Source: Gordius sp. MW1
Lineage: Eukaryota; Nematomorpha; Gordioida; Gordea; Gordiidae
Assembly: GCA_964036665.1 (NCBI GenBank)
Contig: OZ038527.1
Span: forward strand, 13,857,835 to 13,921,834
Length of the DNA: 64,000 nt
Direction of reading: 5' to 3'
Shown: positions 22,980-33,971 of the stretch, one piece after another
Numbering within the stretch: the stretch's first letter is position 1
Layout: the number at the start of each line of letters is the position of its first letter
Translations under genes and position numbers: made by a program
Notes under the pieces: generated by a model
Seen by the model: only the letters and a program-made list of their open reading frames with translations
Databases searched by the model: none
What the model was told of the DNA's origin: nothing

Positions 22980-25900
22980 TCAGACCAGAAAACTATCACA
23001 TTGAAATCATGATCGCATAGAGCAATTTTCAAAAATTAAGCACTCACGTTGCGATACCACAAACTAATCGCAACAATAACACGTTGACTTTTGTCAAAAT
23101 GATAGTTCTCGCAGCTTAAAACCTCTTTTCGGAAGTCAATCGAGGATAATAGGATTCTCAAATCGGCTTACTTTTATATATTTTTTCAAGCTCTTTCACA
23201 TAGAATCGCAAAAAAATAAATATTTTTACCTCAAAATTTTTCACATTTTTTTCTTTCAACCGTATTCATCCGATGAAAGTTGTCGTTTTTAAACGTTGTT
23301 TCCATCATAAAAAGTAAAAATTTATTAGAATCAGAAAACTATTACTTTGAAATCATGATTGCATAGAGCAGTTTTCAAAAATTAAGCACTCACGTTTGAT
23401 ACAACAAACTAATCGCAACAATAAAACGTTGTCTGTCAAAATGATAGTTCTCGCAGCTTAAAATCTCTTTTCGGAAGTCAATCGAGGATAATAGGATTCT
23501 CAAATCGGCTTACTTTTATATGTTTCTTCAAGCTCTTTCACATAGAATCGAAAAAAATAAATATTTTTACCTCAAAATTTTTCACATTTTTTTATTTCAA
23601 CCGTATTCATCCGATGAAAGTTGTCGTTTTTAAACGTTGTTTCCATCATAAAAAGTAAAAATTTATCAGAATCAGAAAACTATTACTTTGAAATCATGAT
23701 TGCATAGAGCAGTTTTCAAAAATTAAGCACTCACGTTTGATACAACAAACTAATCGCAACAACGTTGTCTTTTGTCAAAATGATAGTTCTTGCAGCTTAA
23801 AACCTCTTTTCGGAAGTCAATCCAAGATAATAGGATTCTCAAATTGGCTTATTTTTATATATTTTTTTACGCTCTTTCACACAGAATCGAAAAAAATGAA
23901 TATTTTTACCTCAAAAATTTTCACATTTTTTTATTCAACCGTATTCATCCGATGAAAGTTGTCGTTTTCAGACGTTGTTTCCATGATAAAAAGTAAAAAT
24001 TTATCAGACCAGAAAACTATCACATTGAAATCATGATCGCATAGAGCAATTTTCAAAAATTATGCACTCACGTTGCGATACCACAAACTAATCGCAACAA
24101 TAACACGTTGACTTTTGTCAAAATGATAGTTCTCGCAGCTTAAAACCTCTTTTCGGAAGTCAATCGAGGATAATAGGATTCTCAAATCGGCTTACTTTTA
24201 TATATTTTTTCAAGCTCTTTCATACGAAAAAAATAAATATTTTTACCTCAAAATTTTTCACATTTTTTTCTTTCAACCGTATTCATCCGATGAAAGTTGT
24301 CGTTTTTAAACGTTGTTTCCATCATAAAAAGTAAAAATTTATCAGAATCATAAAACTATTACCTTGAAATCATGATTGCATAGAGCAGTTTTCAAAAATT
24401 AAGCACTCACGTTTGATACAACAAACTAATCGCAACAATAAAACGTTGTCTTTTATCAAAATGATAGTTCTCGCAGCTTAAAACCTCTTTTCGGAAGTCA
24501 ATCCAAGATAATAGGATTTTCAAATTGGCTTATTTTTATATATTTTTTTACGCTCTTTCACATAGAATCGCAAAAAAATAAATATTTTTACCTCAAAATT
24601 TTTCACATTTTTTTCTTTCAACCGTATTCATTCGATGAAAGTTGTCGTTTTTAAACGTTGTTTCCATCATAAAAAGTAAAAATTTATCAGAATCAGAAAA
24701 CTATTACTTTGAAATCATGATTGCATAGAGCAGTTTTCAAAAATTAAGCACTCACGTTTGATACAACAAACTAATCGCAACAATAAAACGTTGTCTTTTA
24801 TCAAAATGATAGTTCTCGCAGTCGGAAGTCAATCGAGGATAATAGGATTCTCAAATTGGCTTATTTTTATATATTTTTCGACGTTCTTTCACATAGAATC
24901 AAAAAAAAAAATATTTTTACCTCAAAATTTTTCACATTTTTTTATTCAACCGTATTCATCCGATGAAAGTTGTCGTTTTCAGACGTTGTTTCCATGATAA
25001 AAAGTAAAAATTTATCAGAATCAGAAAACTATTACTTTGAAATCATGATCGCATAGAGCAATTTTCAAAAATTAAGCACTCACGTTGCGATACAACAAAC
25101 TAATCGCAACAATAAAACGTTGTCTTTTATCAAAATGATAGTTCTCGCAGCTTAAAACCTCTTTTCGGAAGTCAATCGAGGATAATAGGATTCTCAAATT
25201 GGCTTATTTTAATATATTTTTATACGCTCTTTCACATAGAATCGAAAAAAATGAATATTTTTACCTCAAATTTTTTCACATTTTTTTATTCAACCGTATT
25301 CGTCCGATGAAAGCTGTCGTTTTCAGACGTTGTTTCCATGATAAAAAGTAAAAATTTATCAGAATCAGAAAACTATTACTTTGAAATCATGATCGCATAG
25401 AGCAATTTTCAAAAATTAAGCACTCACGTTACGATACAACAAACTAATCACAACAATAAAACGTTGTCTTTTATCAAAATGATAGTTCTCACAGCTTAAA
25501 ACCTCTTTTCGGAAGTCAATCGAGGATAATAGGATTCTCAAATTGGCTTACTTTTATATATTTTTTCAAGCTCCTTCACATAGAATCGAAAAAAATAAAT
25601 ATTTTTACCTCAAAATTTTTCACATTTTTTATTCAACCGTATTCATCCGATGTAAGTTGTCGTTTTCAGACGTTGTTTCCATATAAAAAGTAAAAATTTA
25701 TCAGAATCAGAAAACTATTACTTTGAAATCATGATTGCATAGAGCAGTTTTCAAAAATTAAGCACTCACGTTTGATACAACAAACTAATCGCAACTATAA
25801 AACGTTGTCTTTTGTCAAAATGATAGTTCTCGCAGCTTAAAACCTCTTTTCGGAAGTCAATCGAGGATAATAGGATTCTCAAATTGGCTTATTTTAATAT

Positions 25901-28900
25901 ATTTTTATACGCTCTTTCACATAGAATCGAAAAAAATGAATATTTTTACCTCAAATTTTTTCACATTTTTTTATTCAACCGTATTCCTCCGATGAAAGCT
26001 GTCGTTTTCAGACGTTGTTTCCATGATAAAAAGTAAAAATTTATCAGAATCAGAAAACTATTACTTTGAAATCATGATTGCATAGAGCAGTTTTCAAAAA
26101 TTAAGCACTCACGTTTGATACAACAAACTAATCGCAACAATAAAACGTTGTCTTTTATCAAAATGATAGTTCTCGCAGCTTAAAACCTCTTTTCGGAAGT
26201 CAATCGAGGATAATAGGATTCTCAAATTGGCTTATTTTAATATATTTTTATACGCTCTTTCACATAGAATCGAAAAAAATGAATATTTTTACCTCAAATT
26301 TTTTCACATTTTTTTATTCAACCGTATTCGTCCGATGAAAGCTGTCGTTTTCAGACGTTGTTTCCATGATAAAAAGTAAAAATTTATCAGAATCAGAAAA
26401 CTATTACTTTGAAATCATGATCGCATAGAGCAATTTTCAAAAATTAAGCACTCACGTTGCGATACAACAAACTAATCGCAACAATAAAACGTTGTCTTTT
26501 GTCAAAATGATAGTTCTCGCAGCTTAAAACCTCTTTTCGGAAGTCAATCCAAGATAATAGGATTCTCAAATTGGCTTATTTTTATATATTTTTTTACGCT
26601 CTTTCACATAGAATCGAAAAAAATGAATATTTTTACCTCAAAATTTTTGACATTTTTTTATTCAACCGTATTCATCCGATCAAAGCTGTCGTTTTCAGAC
26701 GTTGTTTCCATGATAAAAAGTAAAAATTTATCAGAATCAGAAAACTATTACTTTGAAATCATGATTGCATAGAGCAGTTTTCAAAAATTAAGCACTCACG
26801 TTGCGATACAACAAACTAATCGCAACAATAAAACGTTGTCTTTTGTCAAAATGATAGTTCTCGCAGCTTAAAACCTCTTTTCGGAAGTCAATCGAAGATA
26901 ATAGGATTCTCAAATTGGCTTACTTTTATATATTTATATACGCTCTTTCACATAGAATCGAAAAAAATGAATATTTTTACCTCAAATTTTTTCACATTTT
27001 TTTATCAACCGTATTCGTCCGATGAAAGCTGTCGTTTTCAGACGTTGTTTCCATGATAAAAAGTAAAAATTTATCAGAATCAGAAAACTATTACTTTGAA
27101 ATCATGATCGCATAGAGCAATTTTCAAAAATTAAGCAATCACGTTACGATACAACAAACTAATCGCAACAATAAAACGTTGTCTTTTGTCAAAATGATAG
27201 TTCTCGCAGCTTAAAACCTCTTTTCGGAAGTCAATCGAGGATAATAGGATTCTCAAATTGGCTTATTTTTATATATTTTTATACGCTCTTTCACATAGAA
27301 TCGAAAAAAATGAATATTTTTACCTCAAAATTTTTGACATTTTTTTATTCAACCGTATTCATCCGATCAAAGCTGTCGTTTTCAGACGTTGTTTCCATGA
27401 TAAAAAGTAAAAATTTATCAGAATCAGAAAACTATTACTTTGAAATCATGATCGCATAGAGCAATTTTCAAAAATTAAGCACTCACGTTACGATACAACA
27501 AACTAATCGCAACAATTAAACGTTGTCTTTTGTCAAAATGATAGTTTTCGCAGCTTAAAACCTCTTTTTGGAAGTCAATCCAAGATAATAGGATTCTCAA
27601 ATTGGCTTATTTTTATATATTTTTTTACTCTCTTTCACATAGAATCGAAAAAAATGAATATTTTTACCTCAAAATTTTTCACATTTTTTTATTCAACCGT
27701 ATTCATCCGATGAAAGTTGTCGTTTTCAGACGTTGTTTCCATGATAAAAAGTAAAAATTTATCAGAATCAAAAAACTATTACTTTTAAATCATGATTGCA
27801 TAGAACAGTTTTCAAAAATTAAGCACTCACGTTGCGATACAACAAACTAATCGCAACAATTAAACGTTGTCTTTTGTCAAAATGATAGTTCTCGCAGCTT
27901 AAAACCTCTTTTCGGAAGTCAATCGAGGATAATAGGATTCTCAAATCGGCTTAATTTTATATATTTTTTCAAGCTCTTTCACACGAAAAAAATAAATATT
28001 TTTACCTCAAAATTTTTCACATTTTTTTCTTTCAACCGTATTCATCCGATGAAAGTTGTCGTTTTTAAACGTTGTTTCCATCATAAAAAGTAAAAATTTA
28101 TCAGAATCAGAAAACTATTACTTTGAAATCATGATCGCATAGAGCAATTTTCAAAAATTAAGCACTCACGTTGCGATACAACAAACTAATCGCAACAATA
28201 AAACGTTGTCTTTTGTCAAAATGATAGTTCTCGCAGCTTAAAACCTCTTTTCGGAAGTCAATCGAGGATAATAGGATTCTCAAATCGGCTTAATTTTATA
28301 TATTTTTTCAAGCTCTTTCACACGAAAAAAATAAATATTTTTACCTCAAAATTTTTCACATTTTTTTCTTTCAACCGTATTCATCCGATGAAAGTTGTCG
28401 TTTTTAAACGTTGTTTCCATCATAAAAAGTAAAAATTTATCAGAATCAGAAAACTATTACTTTGAAATCATGATTGCATAGAGCAGTTTTCAAAAATTAA
28501 GCACTCACGTTTGATACAACAAACTAATCGCAACAATAAAACGTTGTCTTTTATCAAAATAATAGTTCTCGCAGCTTAAAACCTCTTTTCGGAAGTCAAT
28601 CGAGCATAATAGGATTCTCAAATTGGCTTATTTTAATATATTTTTATACGCTCTTTCACATAGAATCGAAAAAAATGAATATTTTTACCTCAAATTTTTT
28701 CACATTTTTTTATTCAACCGTATTCGTCCGATGAAAGCTGTCGTTTTCAGACGTTGTTTCCATGATAAAAAGTAAAAATTTATCAGAATCAGAAAACTAT
28801 TACTTTGAAATCATGATCGCATAGAGCAATTTTCAAAAATTAAGCACTCACGTTACGATACAACAAACTAATCGCAACAATTAAACGTTGTCTTTTGTCA

Positions 28901-29099
28901 AAATGATAGTTCTCGCAGCTTAAAACCTCTTTTTGGAAGTCAATCCAAGATAATAGGATTCTCAAATTGGCTTATTTTTATATATTTTTTTACTCTCTTT
29001 CACATAGAATCGAAAAAAATGAATATTACTACCTCAAAATTTTTCACATTTTTTTATTCAACCGTATTCATCCGATGAAAGTTGTCGTTTTCAGACGTT

Positions 29100-29104
29100 G
29101 TTTC
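29100..29104 (-). other. Target-site duplication GAAAC, right half
   Basis: Minus-strand GAAAC followed by AACGTC of the satellite. Its pair is at 15250-15254. Between them, once the inverted segment is turned back, lies a solo G-run LTR of roughly 500 bp. Confidence 0.78.
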
Positions 29105-29600
29105 TTTCATATCTTTAAAAAGGGGTATAAGATATGAATAAAAATGATTTGAAGGAAGGGGAAATTATCATTACTTGAATTGGGGGAAATATTGGTCCCT
29201 ACTGTGTAAACCTTGTCCCCCCCCAAAAGGGGGACTCACCATTTAATTCTTTCTTTAGGTCCTTTATGTATTTTATTTATCTCCAAGAATAAATTTATTA
29301 ATAAATAAAATCACGCAACTCTCGAGTATGTAAAAATCAATGATGCGTATTGATAGAAATAACAAATACGTATAAGCGCGTCGGGGGGGGGGGGGGATAA
29401 CATACGCGTACTAGAAATTAAATGTAAAGGAATAAAGTTCTATGTATATATTCAGTACACAGATGTTACAATCAATTAACCTTTTGTGTCAGGGGGCATG
29501 GGGGAAAGAAAAAGTAACATACGTACCACGTATAGTGAGCGGCGGCGTTTCTTTTTATAAAAGAACAGGGGGGGGGGGAAGATATCCTCGTATCTCCGGA
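29105..29600 (-). mobile_element. G-run LTR copy at the right inversion breakpoint
   Basis: Minus-strand copy of the LTR at 15255. Bases 29175-29600 match 15262-15686 with almost no difference seen except tract length (11 G at 29568-29578 against 10 C). The 70 bases next to array 2 (29105-29174) supply the LTR 3' end, ending ATATGAAA, which is shortened in the copy at 15255. At 29600 the first six or so bases of the LTR are missing and the sequence passes straight into the zinc-knuckle remnant of the Ty3/gypsy-like element. A 14-base G tract lies at 29383-29396. Confidence 0.8.
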
Positions 29601-29601
29601 T

Positions 29602-29676
29602 GTTAACTGTGGTAATATAGGACATTACTCTGAATTTTGTAAAAATAAAATGTTGTTCCCCAAATATAAAAATTAG
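29602..29676 (+). pseudogene. Remnant of a CCHC zinc knuckle (nucleocapsid end)
   Basis: Frame 1 reads VNCGNIGHYSEFC and then about ten residues to a TAG at 29674. It matches a CX2CX4HX4C knuckle lacking only its first cysteine, which would fall at the G-run LTR junction. The tail KNKMLFPKYKN then ends. It therefore looks like the last zinc finger of a Gag/nucleocapsid protein cut by the junction. It is in the same frame as the pol ORF but is separated from it by stops. Confidence 0.6.
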
Positions 29677-30081
29677 GTAACTTAATTAGTAACGTATATA
29701 ATTATTAAAATGTTTACAATTAATGTATAATTTTGATCACTTTAAAATACTTAAAAATAAATGTATGAGTTTGGCATTAATATTACTTTACCCCAATATA
29801 TATCGCTCCCCATCCCATTATTATCCATTTCCCCAACTGCATAGAAGTTATTAACGTTAATGTTCAATTACCGAAAATATATTAATATGAATATATAATA
29901 TAAATTTCCTCCAGTTACTCGTGGTGAACATTGATTTTTAAAAAAAAAAAAAAAATATACGTAAGTGTGAATAATGTAAAGTAAAGAAGGGTGGAAGAAA
30001 AATATAATTAGATTTGAAATAAAGAAGGGTGAAAGGGAAAATTAACATAAACTCTAAAAAAGAAAAACTGGGATAGGTAAA
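29677..30081 (+). other. AT-rich spacer between the nucleocapsid remnant and pol
   Basis: About 400 bp, very AT-rich with stops in all frames read, including an A tract of 16 at 29940-29955. The last in-frame stop before pol is TAA at 30055. No convincing gene was seen. A subgenomic or spliced pol message is possible but no signal is clear. Confidence 0.6.
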
Positions 30082-32772
30082 ATGTTGAATAAAATATTTT
30101 GGATTTGGAAATTATTGATATTAATTGCAGTAAATATAGCGCGTTTTGGTACTTTGAGATTTAGGAAACGGAAGGAGCTAAAACGGAATAAATATAATCT
30201 TTCTATTAATACCTATAATATGCAAAATAATTGCATATTTAATAAAAAATATTCGTATATGTTGGTTGAATATCAGCAGATGATTTGTCGAAAGACGAAA
30301 AATCTCGGGAATATGTCAGATGACATCGAGACCCGAGTAATCGTGGTTAAATCATTTGAAACTCCAGGTACTCAACCTAGATATATGTTTAAATCCTACT
30401 CACGGAAGTGGGATAGATTAAAGTTTTGGAATAAAATTTATTGGTTAGGACATACCAATAGGGGTATTTTGGATAAATTTGCTTATAACCGTTTATGTCT
30501 TAAAATAATTATGCAGCCTATTTTTGAAGTACCAAAGAGCCGAACCCAGTGTAACAATTTAAAGGATAAAGAAAAGTTTAACGTAAGGGAATTAAATAAA
30601 TTTAATAGTAAAAATAACAACTACTTAAATACCTGGAAGGGTCTTAATCAAATTGATGAGATCAATACGAGTAATTCTTATAAATATATGAGCCGAAGAT
30701 TTATATTTGTAACATATAACTATTGGTATATTGGTGGGAAGTTGAACAAAGTAACGATAACAGGTTTTAAAATTATAACTCCCCGGGGTAAATATAATAA
30801 CATTTATTGCATCATGATTCAAATTAAAGGAATCTTGAATATCTATAATGTAAACCAATCTCGCGATTATAAATGTTTGATAGACTTGATAAATAGACAA
30901 CCAATAAAAATTAATTTAATGCCAGCTTATACTATAAACATGTTAGAAACCGCTAATAATCAAATCCCCCATTTAAAAGTCACTTGTAATAATGTTCCTT
31001 TAAATTTCATTTTTGATACTGGTTCATCGATTACCGTAATAAATAAAGATGATTGGTTTAAAATTGGTAATGATGGATTATTTAAAGAATTAGGAATAGA
31101 GGTAAGAGTTTTTAACAATATAAGCATACAATTGTTAGGACATTGCGAAGCGCGAATAACTATAAATAATATTAGTAAAAACTTAAAATTATATGTATCA
31201 GAGGCAGGGACAAATAACATTTTTGGGTGGGATTGGATAAAGAGTTTTGAGGTAGAGTGGCTTAAAGTAATTAAAGGTAAACCTGGGGAATATGATAATT
31301 TAATAAAAGTAGAAGTGCAGTCTAGCGGGAGGCTAATAGAGAAAGGGCGAGATGTTTGGGAAAAATTTCCATCAATATTTACAATGGGGTTGGGTTGTTT
31401 AAAGAATTTTAAAGCCAACATGAGATTTAAAGCAGGGGTTAAACCTAAGTTTTGTCCAGCTAGGAGGGTACCTTATGAGTGGAGGGCGGAAATTGAGGGA
31501 GAATTAAAAAAATGGGTAGATGAAGGGATTACTAAGCCGGTAGTATTTAGTTATTGGGCAACCCCGTTGGTCCCAGTTAGGAAGTCGGATGGGAAATTAA
31601 GGCTTTGTGCCGATTTCCGAATAACATTAAATCCATGTATTGAATTGATACGATTTCCGTTACCGCGTTTAGAAGAAATATTAGTAAAGTTAAATGGATG
31701 CAAGGTTTTTTCAAAAATTGACTTTACAACGGCCTACCTACAGTTAAAGGTATCAGACGAGATGAGTCAAAGTTTAACAATCAATACACATTTGGGTCTT
31801 TACACCTTCCTTCGTTTACCATTTGGCCTTAGCATATCCGCACCTATTTTCCAAATGGCAATGAACGCCTTATTTCAAGGGTTAGACGGAGTTTTTTACT
31901 ACATAGATGACCTATTAATTGCGGGACCCAGTCAAACAGAGCATGACGAGAGATTAACAAAAGTTTTGGAAATAATTAAAAACAACGGGCTAAAGGTGTC
32001 AAAAGAAAAATGCATCTTCAATGTGAAAAAAGTATCATACTTGGGACATGTTATTGAAGATGGAACAGTTTGTCCACTCGAAAGCAAAATAGCGGCCCTC
32101 AAAAACATTCGAGCCCCAAAGACTAAAAAGGAATTACAATCGTTTCTAGGATTAGTAAACTACTACCACAAGTACATACCGCGATTTGCAGCCCGCGCCG
32201 GGATATTATATGATCTTATAAAGGTCAACACCGTTTTCCAATGGAGTCAAGAGGCCGAAACAAGATTTCAAGAACTAAAAGAATGCGTAGTGAATGCCCC
32301 CGTACTAAAATGTTTCAGCCCTGACAAGGAAATACGTATAGTAGTAGATGCGTCCCAAGAGGCGGTTGGAGGTGCTTTGCTACAGGTAGTAGAAGGCATG
32401 GAATTACCGGTAATATATTTCTCCCGTAAGTTTCGAGACCCGGAATCAAGGTACTCAGTCATTGAGAAAGAAGCGCTTGCAGTAATATATGGACTCGTAA
32501 AATGCCGAGAATACATAGTCGGGAAACACTTTACATTATATACGGATCATAAACCATTAGTTTCATTATTTCGGAAGGACAATCATGATCTAATGTTATC
32601 GACCCGATTACAAAGATGGTTAGTAGTGGTAGGAGCCTTCGATATGGACATAGCATATCGCAAAGGAAAGAACAATTATTTAGCGGACACTTTATCACGC
32701 ATGCATACCGAAGAACAAATCACAGATGGCGCTAACAAGGATATCGACAAGATCGATAGAAGAGATCTATAA
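30082..32772 (+). CDS. pol: Pol: aspartic protease, reverse transcriptase, RNase H
   Basis: An 896-residue intact ORF. Residues 1-290 are not recognised; residues 6-22 are hydrophobic, followed by a basic RFRKRKELKRNK stretch. The protease has DTGSS at 312-316 and an NIFGWDW motif near 375. RT has its first catalytic Asp in FSKIDFTTAY (D547), LPFG at 579-582 and YIDD at 607-610. RNase H has D756 (VVDAS), E797 (EKEALAV), D822 (TDHKPL) and D869 (NYLADTLSR). All catalytic residues are present, so it may be active. It would copy element RNA into DNA in virus-like particles. It overlaps the integrase ORF by 47 nt in a different frame. The start is the first ATG after the stop at 30055; a later start is possible because the first 290 residues lack homology I can name. 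Confidence 0.95.
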   Translation: MLNKIFWIWKLLILIAVNIARFGTLRFRKRKELKRNKYNLSINTYNMQNNCIFNKKYSYMLVEYQQMICRKTKNLGNMSDDIETRVIVVKSFETPGTQPRYMFKSYSRKWDRLKFWNKIYWLGHTNRGILDKFAYNRLCLKIIMQPIFEVPKSRTQCNNLKDKEKFNVRELNKFNSKNNNYLNTWKGLNQIDEINTSNSYKYMSRRFIFVTYNYWYIGGKLNKVTITGFKIITPRGKYNNIYCIMIQIKGILNIYNVNQSRDYKCLIDLINRQPIKINLMPAYTINMLETANNQIPHLKVTCNNVPLNFIFDTGSSITVINKDDWFKIGNDGLFKELGIEVRVFNNISIQLLGHCEARITINNISKNLKLYVSEAGTNNIFGWDWIKSFEVEWLKVIKGKPGEYDNLIKVEVQSSGRLIEKGRDVWEKFPSIFTMGLGCLKNFKANMRFKAGVKPKFCPARRVPYEWRAEIEGELKKWVDEGITKPVVFSYWATPLVPVRKSDGKLRLCADFRITLNPCIELIRFPLPRLEEILVKLNGCKVFSKIDFTTAYLQLKVSDEMSQSLTINTHLGLYTFLRLPFGLSISAPIFQMAMNALFQGLDGVFYYIDDLLIAGPSQTEHDERLTKVLEIIKNNGLKVSKEKCIFNVKKVSYLGHVIEDGTVCPLESKIAALKNIRAPKTKKELQSFLGLVNYYHKYIPRFAARAGILYDLIKVNTVFQWSQEAETRFQELKECVVNAPVLKCFSPDKEIRIVVDASQEAVGGALLQVVEGMELPVIYFSRKFRDPESRYSVIEKEALAVIYGLVKCREYIVGKHFTLYTDHKPLVSLFRKDNHDLMLSTRLQRWLVVVGAFDMDIAYRKGKNNYLADTLSRMHTEEQITDGANKDIDKIDRRDL

Positions 32773-33853
32773 TCAAGATGACACACCTTGTATATTACAT
32801 ATTTCGGAAGGGGGACCGGTATCATGGAAAGATGTAAGGGAGTTATCCGAAAAAGATGTTGAGATTAAAAAACTAAAAGAATGTATCAAAGGAAAAGCGG
32901 AATGGCCACTAGCATTATTGGCATACAAAAGGATCAAGAAACAATTAAGTCTAGTGGACGAATGTGTTGTAAAAGGTTTACGACTAATAATACCAAAGGA
33001 CCTCCGAAATCAAGTGTTAGAAGAACTTCATCGGGGACATCAGGGAATCGTAAAAATGAAACGGTGGGCAAGGGAATACGCTTGGTGGCCCCACATAGCC
33101 AACGATATTGAAAACATCTGTCGTAGTTGTGAGGCGTGCAACAGAATCGCGGCAATGCCGCCCAAAGTTAGAAAAAGTCAGTGGGCGAAGGCACAACAGC
33201 CGTGGGATAGAACCCATGTAGATTTTTTCGAATGTATGGGAAAGGTTTATTTCATTGTAGTAGATGCTTACACCAAATGGGTAGAATACGCGAAGGTAAG
33301 TGGTAGCTCCACAAGAATTGTTATCCGTGTATTAAAGGAGTTATTAGCCATGTATGGGCTACCCAAAATAATAGTGTCGGACGGAGGACCGGCGTTTACT
33401 AGTAAGAACTTTAAAGAGTTTTGTCAAAGCCAAGGTATTGAACATATTATTACCGTGCCGTATCATCCAAGTTCAAATGGACAGGCCGAAAGAATGGTGG
33501 GTATTGTGAAAGGTTGGATCCGTAAAGGAAAACAAGACCAAGGTGAGCCATGGGAGATGCAAATGATGTACAATAACGCAAAGGGTTTGGATGGAAAATC
33601 CCCATCAATGAAATTTATCGGACGACAGGGAATAATACCATTAGACGAATTAAAAAGAAGGGACAAGAGTACTCCAATAGTAAACATAGGTAAGTTCAAA
33701 TTAGGGGATAAAGTATGGGTCAAAATGTATCATGGCCAATTTAAGTGGATAAAGGGTTTAATAGTAGCAATTGAGGGTAATTGGAGATTTCGGGTGGCAC
33801 TAGAGGAGGGGTCAGAAGTGTGGAGGCATACTGATCAGTTAAGGTTTCGATAG
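32726..33853 (+). CDS. Integrase of the Ty3/gypsy-like element
   Basis: 375 residues, frame 2, overlapping the end of pol (32726-32772). The N-terminal zinc-binding HHCC domain has H102 and H105 (LHRGHQG) and C135 and C138. The catalytic core is a DD35E triad: D166 (HVDFF), D219 (VSDGG) and E255 (GQAERMV), with exactly 35 residues between the last two. The C-terminal region ends WRHTDQLRFR, like the RRHxDQLR tail of many Ty3/gypsy integrases. It inserts the element cDNA and makes the short target duplication, here 5 bp. It is probably made as a Pol fusion: either by a +1 frameshift in the overlap, or the frame break is a one-base mutation. Starting at ATG 32726 is uncertain because the first 30 residues or so may be a linker. 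Confidence 0.93.
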   Translation: MALTRISTRSIEEIYNQDDTPCILHISEGGPVSWKDVRELSEKDVEIKKLKECIKGKAEWPLALLAYKRIKKQLSLVDECVVKGLRLIIPKDLRNQVLEELHRGHQGIVKMKRWAREYAWWPHIANDIENICRSCEACNRIAAMPPKVRKSQWAKAQQPWDRTHVDFFECMGKVYFIVVDAYTKWVEYAKVSGSSTRIVIRVLKELLAMYGLPKIIVSDGGPAFTSKNFKEFCQSQGIEHIITVPYHPSSNGQAERMVGIVKGWIRKGKQDQGEPWEMQMMYNNAKGLDGKSPSMKFIGRQGIIPLDELKRRDKSTPIVNIGKFKLGDKVWVKMYHGQFKWIKGLIVAIEGNWRFRVALEEGSEVWRHTDQLRFR

Positions 33854-33971
33854 GGGATGGGAACCGTGTATATTTGGTAAATAGTGTATTTTGTAAATAT
33901 TTATATTATAGATCTATTGCACAACATGTCTGAAATATAACCATGAGAAGAAGCAATGCAGATACTATGAT
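33854..33971 (+). other. Short spacer after integrase
   Basis: 118 bp, AT-rich, with no gene seen. The ORF downstream begins 118 bp past the integrase stop, so it would need its own message or reinitiation. Confidence 0.5.

Larger units (their letters stand above)
17838..29104 (-). repeat. Satellite array 2 (same monomer, reversed)
   Basis: About 33 monomers of the same family as arrays 1 and 3 but in opposite orientation. From 17838 to about 22300 two monomer types alternate almost strictly: on the plus strand ATCACATTGAAAT...GATCGCATAGAGC and ATTACTTTGAAAT...GATTGCATAGAGC. This gives a dimer of about 685 bp, the same pattern as the start of array 3. Towards 29104 the monomers resemble those at the right end of array 1, for example the GTTTAATTGTTGCG and TTGGATTGACTTCC variants in reverse. 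Monomers lacking seven bases (AACAACGTTG) occur near 18971, 20681 and 23761. The array breaks at a GAAAC site (29100-29104). Confidence 0.97.
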
